Shown: positions 7,188 to 11,722 of the stretch, one piece after another | Layout: each line of letters opens with the position of its first letter | Numbering within the stretch: position 1 is the first letter of the stretch | Origin: Geobacter sp. | GTDB taxonomy: Bacteria; Desulfobacterota; Desulfuromonadia; Geobacterales; Geobacteraceae | Length of the DNA stretch: 11,722 bases | Assembly (NCBI GenBank): GCA_003857395.1 | Contig: RPRC01000198.1 | Coordinates: 1-11,722, forward strand | Reading direction: 5' to 3' | Notes under the pieces: generated by a model | Database searches by the model: none | Seen by the model: only the letters and a program-made list of their open reading frames with translations | What the model was told of the DNA's origin: nothing | Position numbers and translations under genes: made by a program

Positions 7188-8132
7188 ATGGAAAACAAGA
7201 TACGTATTTTTTGCGGCAATTCCAATCCGGTTCTGGCGGTCAAGATCTGTGAAAAACTTGGAGTCCCTCTTGGGCAGGCAAAAGTTAAAACATTTTCTGA
7301 TGGTGAAATCAGGGTTGAAATCGGTGAGAATGTCCGCGGAAGAGATGTCTATATTGTCCAATCGACCTGTTCGCCTACAAACAACAACTTGATGGAATTA
7401 TTGATCATGATGGATGCCCTGAAAAGGGCTTCAGCTGCTAAGATTACGGCAGTAATTCCATATTACGGTTATGCGCGTCAGGATCGAAAGGTTGCTGCTC
7501 GCTCTCCGATTACCTCCAAGCTTGTGGCCGATATCCTGACAAAAGCGGGGGCAGATCGAGTTGTAACGATCGATCTTCATGCTGGACAGATTCAGGGGTT
7601 CTTTAACATCCCCGTTGACAACCTGTATGCTGCTTCAGTTATTCTTGAATATCTGCGGAACAATTTTGTAAGTGATACGACGGTAATCGTGTCTCCAGAT
7701 GCGGGAGGTACTGAGCGTGCCAGGGCATTTGCCAAACGATTGGGTTCCTCTCTTGCGATTATTGACAAACGCAGGTCCGGGCCAAATATTTCCGAGGTAA
7801 TGCACCTTATCGGAGACGTGAGTGGTAAGGTTGCGATTATCGTCGATGATATGGTTGATACAGCCGGGACTCTGACTCAGGCAGCAAGGGCTCTCCGTGA
7901 GCATGGAGCAACGGCGATTTATGCCTGTGCGACCCATGGCATCCTTTCAGGTCCGGCTATTGAAAGAATCGAAAACTCTGAAATACAGGAGATGGTTATT
8001 ACCGATACGATTCCTCTTTGCGAAACAGCAGCACAATCCCGTAAAGTCAAGGTGCTTTCCGTTGCGGGACTCCTTGCAGAAGCAATTCGAAGAATTCACA
8101 GCAATGAATCAGTGAGTTCCCTTTTTGTGTAA
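7188..8132 (+). CDS. prs: Ribose-phosphate pyrophosphokinase (PRPP synthetase)
   Basis: Prs transfers pyrophosphate from ATP to ribose 5-phosphate to make PRPP for purine, pyrimidine, His, Trp and NAD synthesis. The 314-residue class I enzyme shows [10 protein letters not shown] (36-45), [10 protein letters not shown] (63-72), [10 protein letters not shown] (92-101), [11 protein letters not shown] (129-139), [11 protein letters not shown] (168-178), DKRR (193-196) with catalytic Lys194/Arg196, and the PRPP loop [10 protein letters not shown] (219-228). The ATG at 7188 is preferred to a GTG one codon earlier because GAGG (7179-7182) lies five bases from the ATG but only two from the GTG. A close link to ispE upstream and rplY-pth downstream is common in bacteria. 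Confidence 0.96.
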   Translation: MENKIRIFCGNSNPVLAVKICEKLGVPLGQAKVKTFSDGEIRVEIGENVRGRDVYIVQSTCSPTNNNLMELLIMMDALKRASAAKITAVIPYYGYARQDRKVAARSPITSKLVADILTKAGADRVVTIDLHAGQIQGFFNIPVDNLYAASVILEYLRNNFVSDTTVIVSPDAGGTERARAFAKRLGSSLAIIDKRRSGPNISEVMHLIGDVSGKVAIIVDDMVDTAGTLTQAARALREHGATAIYACATHGILSGPAIERIENSEIQEMVITDTIPLCETAAQSRKVKVLSVAGLLAEAIRRIHSNESVSSLFV

Positions 8133-8187
8133 GAAACACTATCTTTGCATGCGTGCTGTGTGGAGTGAAACCTGACACGGAGGTTAT

Positions 8188-8778
8188 ATGGAACAGAGAA
8201 TTCTCACAATTGAAGCAAGGGATAGTTTGGGTAAAAATGCTTGCCGGAGGCTGCGAGTAAATGCGAAGATTCCCGCAGTTGTCTATGGCAAAGGAATGGA
8301 ATCCGTCGCCGTCTCTGTTGACAGGAAAGAGCTGGAATCAGCTATTGCCGGTGAGGGTGGCATAAACCATCTCATTACTTTAAAGGGAGAAGGTCCTCTT
8401 GATGGTAATGTTGTTATAGTTGCAGATCTTACCCGTCATTGCCTCAAAGACAGAATGCTGCACGTTGACCTTCACAAGATTAATCTGCAGGAGAACGTGA
8501 AGGTGAAGGTTCCTGTCAGCATAACCACTATAGCCAAGGGAATAAAAGACGGTGGTATCCAGGATCTCGTTATGCATGAAATCGAGATTGAGTGCCTTCC
8601 TGGTCAGATTCCAGAGCATGTAGAAGTTGATGTTTCGGGATTGGAAATAGGTGAATCGTTGCATGTTTCCGATTTAATTTTGCCGTCCGGGTTAAAGGTG
8701 CTTGATGATCCGTCTGCTACCATTGTCAATATTCTTGGCAAGACGAAAGAAGCGGAAGAAGTTGTTGAAGCTGAGTAG
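8188..8778 (+). CDS. rplY: 50S ribosomal protein L25, long CTC/TL5 form
   Basis: L25 binds 5S rRNA in the large subunit. At 196 residues this is the two-domain CTC/TL5 form, not the short E. coli L25. The N-terminal 5S-binding domain contains KIPAVVYGKG (27-36) and ends with MLHVDLHKIN (90-99). The C-terminal beta domain (about 103-185) includes VPVSITTIAKGIKDGGI and ends in an acidic tail, EAEEVVEAE. GGAGG (8179-8183) lies four bases before the ATG at 8188. The 55-base gap after prs shows no terminator, so prs, rplY and pth are probably cotranscribed. Confidence 0.95.
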   Translation: MEQRILTIEARDSLGKNACRRLRVNAKIPAVVYGKGMESVAVSVDRKELESAIAGEGGINHLITLKGEGPLDGNVVIVADLTRHCLKDRMLHVDLHKINLQENVKVKVPVSITTIAKGIKDGGIQDLVMHEIEIECLPGQIPEHVEVDVSGLEIGESLHVSDLILPSGLKVLDDPSATIVNILGKTKEAEEVVEAE

Positions 8779-8810
8779 TTTGTTTTGCCGCTTGCTTTGG
8801 AATGTGACAC

Positions 8811-9392
8811 ATGGCAGTAAAGCTTATAGTAGGACTTGGAAATCCAGGCTCACGATACCAATGGACCCGCCACAACGCGGGTTTCATGGTTTTGGATAGA
8901 CTTTCGCATTTAGCAGGAATTCCTGTTGCCAAGAAAGGATCGTCCGCTCTCAGTGGCGAAGGTTTTTGGCTTGGGCACCGACTGATTCTTTTGGAGCCAC
9001 AAACTTTTATGAACCTGTCGGGACGCTCTGTTGCCGAGGTGGTCAGATTTCATAAAATTCCCTGTGCAGAAATTGTTGTCGTGCATGATGACCTCGATAC
9101 ACCTTTTGGGCGCGTCCGCCTGAAAAAGGACGGTGGTCATGGCGGTCATAATGGTCTTCGCTCTATTCTTTCCGATCTCGGTACGGGGGACTTTATTCGC
9201 CTTAGGATAGGGATCGGGCGTCCGGTTCGTGGTGACGTTGTTGACTATGTCTTGCATCCTTTTTCTGCAGACGAAATGCAGTCACTTGCCACGGTGTTGG
9301 ATGGTGCTGTAGATACGCTTGAGTCATTACTTATTGATGGTCTCGAGAAAACCATGAGTCTGTATAACAACAGGGATTACTTGACCCCGTAG
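8811..9392 (+). CDS. pth: Peptidyl-tRNA hydrolase
   Basis: Pth cleaves the ester bond of peptidyl-tRNAs released early from ribosomes and so recycles tRNA. The 193-residue protein has the family opening KLIVGLGNPGSRY (4-16), TRHNAGF (19-25, catalytic His21), FMNLSG (66-71, Asn68), VVHDDLDTPFGRVRLKKDG (90-108) with the catalytic-site Asp, and GGHNGLRSI (111-119, Asn114). These match the known E. coli active-site residues. The start ATG at 8811 has only a modest GGAA (8799-8802). It follows rplY by 32 bases, a very common pairing of genes. Confidence 0.96.
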   Translation: MAVKLIVGLGNPGSRYQWTRHNAGFMVLDRLSHLAGIPVAKKGSSALSGEGFWLGHRLILLEPQTFMNLSGRSVAEVVRFHKIPCAEIVVVHDDLDTPFGRVRLKKDGGHGGHNGLRSILSDLGTGDFIRLRIGIGRPVRGDVVDYVLHPFSADEMQSLATVLDGAVDTLESLLIDGLEKTMSLYNNRDYLTP

Positions 9393-9457
9393 GATGATGC
9401 AAGGGGAACTACCGTCTGTTCAACGCATTAAATTTATTAGTGGATGAAAAATTACTT

Positions 9458-9494
9458 GTAGAATTAAGGCATCTCTGCTAATTCTACTTCTTTT
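9458..9494 (+). terminator. Candidate intrinsic terminator after pth
   Basis: GTAGAATTA (9458-9466) and TAATTCTAC (9479-9487) form a perfect 9-bp stem. Two more G-C pairs are possible inside (GC 9469-9470 with GC 9477-9478). TTCTTTT (9488-9494) follows directly. The stem is AT-rich, so termination may be weak. The segment also holds TAGAAT (9459-9464), which resembles a -10 box but lacks a good -35. It could therefore be a promoter or operator for rpsF instead. Confidence 0.4.
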
Positions 9495-9497
9495 GAT

Positions 9498-9557
9498 CGG
9501 CGAAAGCCGCTCTCCTTGCTCCGGGATAGTCCGGGGCTCATTAAACCCGTGAGGAGG
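9498..9557 (+). promoter_or_regulatory. Probable S6:S18 autoregulatory leader of rpsF
   Basis: The leader starts with a CGGC-GAAA-GCCG hairpin (9498-9509), a GNRA-type tetraloop. CTCCTT (9512-9517) then pairs with GAGGAG (9551-9556), which is the rpsF Shine-Dalgarno itself. Stacked directly on that helix is a 7-bp hairpin, GCTCCGG (9518-9524) with CCGGGGC (9531-9537). The 13 unpaired bases left on the 3' side (9538-9550) contain CCG at 9547-9549. A helix masking the Shine-Dalgarno, a stacked hairpin and a bulged CCG are the elements I recall for the S6:S18-binding mRNA motif, by which the two proteins repress their own operon. Pairings are read directly; the assignment is inferred. Confidence 0.6.
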
Positions 9558-9563
9558 CAGCAA

Positions 9564-9947
9564 ATGAGGAGATACGAGACGATATATATCGTCCAGCCCG
9601 ACCTTAATGATGATGAAATTAAGGCCATGACGGAGAAGGTGCAGGAAACATTAACCACAATGAAGGGCATTTGTGGCCGCCTGGAAGACTGGGGCGCACG
9701 AAAGCTCGCCTACCCGGTAAAAAAATTTTCCCGTGGTCGGTATTTCTATCTGACTTTCGAAGGTGATGCACCGCTGGTCGCTGAACTGGAGAGACGGCTT
9801 CGTCTTGATGATAAGGTTATTCGTTACCAGACCGTCAAGCTGGAAAAGGGAATGTTGATCACAGCTCCACCTGTCGAGGAAGCTCCCGCTGAAGAAACAG
9901 TGGCTGAAGTCGCGGCAGAAACGATTCCGACTGAGTCGGCAGAATAA
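9564..9947 (+). CDS. rpsF: 30S ribosomal protein S6
   Basis: S6 forms a heterodimer with S18 and binds the central domain of 16S rRNA on the platform of the small subunit. The 127-residue protein opens RRYETIYIVQPDLND, contains LEDWGARKLAYPVKKFSRG (40-58) and RYFYLTFEG (59-67), and ends in an Ala/Glu-rich acidic tail (101-127). Such tails are common and vary in length. The ATG at 9564 is chosen because GAGGAGG (9551-9557) precedes it by six bases and it gives the family start. An in-frame TTG at 9516 would add 16 unrelated residues from the leader. rpsR follows 21 bases on. Confidence 0.97.
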   Translation: MRRYETIYIVQPDLNDDEIKAMTEKVQETLTTMKGICGRLEDWGARKLAYPVKKFSRGRYFYLTFEGDAPLVAELERRLRLDDKVIRYQTVKLEKGMLITAPPVEEAPAEETVAEVAAETIPTESAE

Positions 9948-9968
9948 TTTATTGGGAGGCATACATAT

Positions 9969-10247
9969 ATGAGTGACGAAAGAACACCTTCAAGGCCAAG
10001 CAGCGGACCACGCAGAAAAAGAACTTTTCAGCGTAGAAAAGTTTGCCGTTATTGCGCCGACAAGCAGATTAGCATCGATTATAAAGATCCCCGTACCTTG
10101 CGCTCTTTTATCAGTGAGCGGGGCAAGATAGTTCCTCGGAGAATTTCCGGCAACTGTGCAAAGCACCAGAGGGAAATTACGGAAGCAATCAAGAGAGCAA
10201 GAAACATTGCACTGCTTCCCATTGCTTCCGGGCACGTCATGCCGTAG
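9969..10247 (+). CDS. rpsR: 30S ribosomal protein S18, zinc-binding form
   Basis: S18 is the partner of S6 on the 30S platform. The 92-residue protein has a basic N-terminal extension, then [11 protein letters not shown] (22-32), [19 protein letters not shown] (36-54) and [20 protein letters not shown] (57-76), ending ARNIALLPI. Cys26, Cys29, Cys63 and His66 form a possible four-ligand zinc site, the so-called C+ form, which E. coli S18 lacks. GGGAGG (9954-9959) lies nine bases before the ATG. Confidence 0.97.
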   Translation: MSDERTPSRPSSGPRRKRTFQRRKVCRYCADKQISIDYKDPRTLRSFISERGKIVPRRISGNCAKHQREITEAIKRARNIALLPIASGHVMP

Positions 10248-10251
10248 CAAG

Positions 10252-10376
10252 CTGTTGAAAAACAAGTGCGGAGAACCATCAACTGCATCGCCTGGTTGAT
10301 ACCTTAAACGATATGTCTCGGGTGGACGTAGGACAATGTGACCTGCTCCGGCACTCCACAGGATGTTTTTCACCAG
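10252..10376 (+). repeat. 125-bp element with terminal inverted repeats (MITE-like)
   Basis: CTGTTGAAAAACA (10252-10264) is matched by TGTTTTTCACCAG (10364-10376) in inverted orientation, 12 of 13 positions, enclosing 99 bases. Nothing inside looks like a gene. A smaller inverted pair, ATCAAC (10278-10283) with GTTGAT (10295-10300), and TGTGGA-like arms in the right half suggest a folded RNA. No target-site duplication is visible at the ends. It fills almost the whole rpsR-DUF2232 gap. The ends resemble short dispersed elements ending in TTTTTCAACAG that I recall from related genomes, but I cannot count copies here. Confidence 0.55.
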
Positions 10377-10396
10377 TTTGAGAGGAAGTTTTTTAG

Positions 10397-11329
10397 ATGA
10401 ACAGTGCAGGGTCTGGGATGATTGGTGCGATAGTAAAAGGAAGCCTTCTAACCTTTGCTCTTTTCCTTCTCTATAGCACCATCCCTTTTTTGGGTGCCTT
10501 TGCTGGGGTATTTGTTCCTTTTCCCTGTGTCTACTACTCTCTTAAGTATGGTCGTTTAACCGGTTATGCCATCGTTTTGTTGCTGACAATTTCTTTGGCT
10601 TTACTGAACCAGAATAGCTTACTCCCGTATTTTCTTATCAGTGCTTCCTGTTCCTTGGCCTTGCCCGAATTTCTCCTGCGGGGGAAGGGGAGCACTAAAG
10701 CACTGTTTTTAACCACCGGACTGAATGCTTGTTTCGCCGCAGGTTTGACAATAATTGCTGTAACGTCTCTCAATATCAATATTGATGAACAGATGCGCCG
10801 CATGATCCATGAGGCAATGTCCCAAGTTGGAGAAACCTACCGTCAGGGAGGGTTCTCCGGGAAGGAACTTCAAGGACTGCAAGATGGACTGAGGTTGCTT
10901 GAAAAGTTTTTTGTCAGGTTGTATCCCTCGATTATTCTAATCATGTTCGGGGTAATAGTTGGATTAAATCTGGTTTTGCTGAAAAGACTATCTGTTTCGC
11001 TTGGCAAGGAAATTTCTTTCGACAGTTTTTCACAGTACCGAAACCCGGACTCACTGGTATGGTTGCTGATTCTCGCTGGTTTTACTCTCTTGATAGGCAG
11101 TACGTTGCTGACAAACGTTGCACTGAATACACTGTTTGTCTTGTATTTTCTGTACTTTGTTCAAGGGTTGGCGATATGCTCCTGGATAACTGAGAAAAAG
11201 AGATTTCCAAAAGTCCTGCAGATTGTTTTCTATGTGCTTTTAGCAGTGCAGCCGTTGTTGACTGCGATTGTCGCGGTTTTCGGACTGGCAGATTTGTGGG
11301 CTTGTTTTCGCTCGCAGAAAATACATTAA
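10397..11329 (+). CDS. DUF2232 (YybS-like) integral membrane protein
   Basis: This 310-residue polytopic inner-membrane protein has about eight or nine hydrophobic segments, near residues 14-47 (two), 54-70, 74-93, 102-125, 174-194, 219-238, 243-265 and 273-301. A hydrophilic, partly helical stretch (about 126-172, rich in Glu, Gln and Arg) lies between the fifth and sixth. Its pattern and its place between rpsR and rplI match the DUF2232 family, named for B. subtilis YybS, which also sits near rplI. The function is unknown and I see no catalytic motif. GAGAGGAAG (10380-10388) precedes the ATG at 10397. The family assignment rests on context and hydrophobic pattern. Confidence 0.8.
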   Translation: MNSAGSGMIGAIVKGSLLTFALFLLYSTIPFLGAFAGVFVPFPCVYYSLKYGRLTGYAIVLLLTISLALLNQNSLLPYFLISASCSLALPEFLLRGKGSTKALFLTTGLNACFAAGLTIIAVTSLNINIDEQMRRMIHEAMSQVGETYRQGGFSGKELQGLQDGLRLLEKFFVRLYPSIILIMFGVIVGLNLVLLKRLSVSLGKEISFDSFSQYRNPDSLVWLLILAGFTLLIGSTLLTNVALNTLFVLYFLYFVQGLAICSWITEKKRFPKVLQIVFYVLLAVQPLLTAIVAVFGLADLWACFRSQKIH

Positions 11330-11361
11330 AACCTGTAAAATCAGGCTAGGGAGGAATCGTA

Positions 11362-11722
11362 ATGAAAGTAATTCTTAAGGAAAATATCGAAACCTTGGGA
11401 AGTATCGGTGATATTGTTAAGGTCGCACCTGGTTATGCAAGGAATTACCTTGTGCCCAAAGGGTATGCTATTGAAGCAACAACAAGAAATGCTAAGGCTC
11501 TTGAGCATGCCAAGCGGCAGATGGAATATAAAAAGAACAAGGTCCTTGAGTCGGCAAAGAACCTACTTCAAAAAATTGAAGCGTCTCCTTTGGTCCTCGT
11601 GCATCAGGCCGGTGAGGCTGATAAGCTTTTTGGTTCTGTCACGAATATGGAAATTGCAGAAGCGCTTAAGAATCGCGGCCTTGAAATTGACAGAAAGATC
11701 ATCCTTCTTTCTGATCCAATCA
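11362..11722 (+). CDS. rplI: 50S ribosomal protein L9 (3' truncated)
   Basis: L9 is a dumbbell-shaped protein that binds domain V of 23S rRNA near the L1 stalk. The right edge cuts the gene after 120 codons of the usual 148 or so. The N-terminal rRNA-binding domain is complete: MKVILKENIETLGSIGDIV and then APGYARNYLVPKG (22-34). The long connecting helix (about 41-74) is rich in Lys and Glu. The C-terminal domain begins near 78 with ADKLFGSVT (86-94). GGGAGGA (11349-11355) lies six bases before the ATG. In related genomes dnaB often follows, but that is outside the window. Confidence 0.97.
   Translation, partial: MKVILKENIETLGSIGDIVKVAPGYARNYLVPKGYAIEATTRNAKALEHAKRQMEYKKNKVLESAKNLLQKIEASPLVLVHQAGEADKLFGSVTNMEIAEALKNRGLEIDRKIILLSDPI

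Noticed and set aside
9516..9563. Longer rpsF start at the TTG
   Set aside because: It would translate the structured leader and the Shine-Dalgarno itself. The ATG at 9564 gives the normal S6 N-terminus.
9990..10373. 127-codon open frame on the - strand covering the 125-bp element and rpsR
   Set aside because: Two-thirds of it is antisense to rpsR and the rest is the inverted-repeat element. It starts with GTG in the repeat arm. I considered a transposase remnant but saw no transposase motif.
11332..11345. CCTG-TAAAAT-CAGG hairpin before rplI
   Set aside because: A 4-bp stem is too short to separate from chance, and it does not include the Shine-Dalgarno.
1..11722. CRISPR array, insertion sequence transposase, prophage, toxin-antitoxin or defence genes
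   Set aside because: I saw no regularly spaced direct repeats and no such genes. Coding density is high and filled by housekeeping genes on one strand.

Overview
The window is a housekeeping stretch of a Gram-negative bacterial chromosome. All genes are on the + strand and there is no gene-level sign of foreign DNA. The gene order (ribD-ribE-ribBA-ribH-nusB, then hom, a patatin-like lipoprotein, ispE, tRNA-Gln, prs, rplY, pth, rpsF, rpsR, a DUF2232 membrane protein and rplI) and the protein sequences point to the Desulfuromonadales (Geobacter/Desulfuromonas/Pelobacter type). That assignment rests on recalled synteny and family resemblance, not on a search.

Positions 1-3700 hold the riboflavin operon. 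ribD is cut by the left edge and overlaps ribE. ribBA is the two-domain fusion and supplies both precursors of the pathway. ribH makes lumazine and ribE converts it to riboflavin. nusB starts at the base after the ribH stop codon. Positions 3747-7001 hold hom (threonine/methionine branch), a predicted outer-membrane patatin lipoprotein and ispE (isoprenoid precursors). A tRNA-Gln(UUG) gene follows at 7015-7089.

A dense cluster of inverted repeats built on GTTTCC/GGAAAC (7102-7155) separates the tRNA from prs. prs (PRPP synthesis), rplY (ribosomal L25/CTC) and pth (peptidyl-tRNA recycling) follow. The 171-base gap after pth holds a 9-bp hairpin with a T-rich tail and then a structured leader. 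In that leader the rpsF Shine-Dalgarno sequence can pair with an upstream CTCCTT directly stacked on a second hairpin, leaving a CCG in the 3' bulge. This is the architecture expected of the S6:S18 autoregulatory leader. rpsF, rpsR, the DUF2232 protein and rplI (cut by the right edge) form the last ribosomal group, interrupted between rpsR and DUF2232 by a 125-bp element with nearly perfect 13-bp terminal inverted repeats.

I found no new multi-gene system. The items most worth a second look are non-coding (the repeat cluster before prs, the rpsF leader and the 125-bp element), together with a Gln in place of an expected metal-ligand His in the RibB domain of RibBA.
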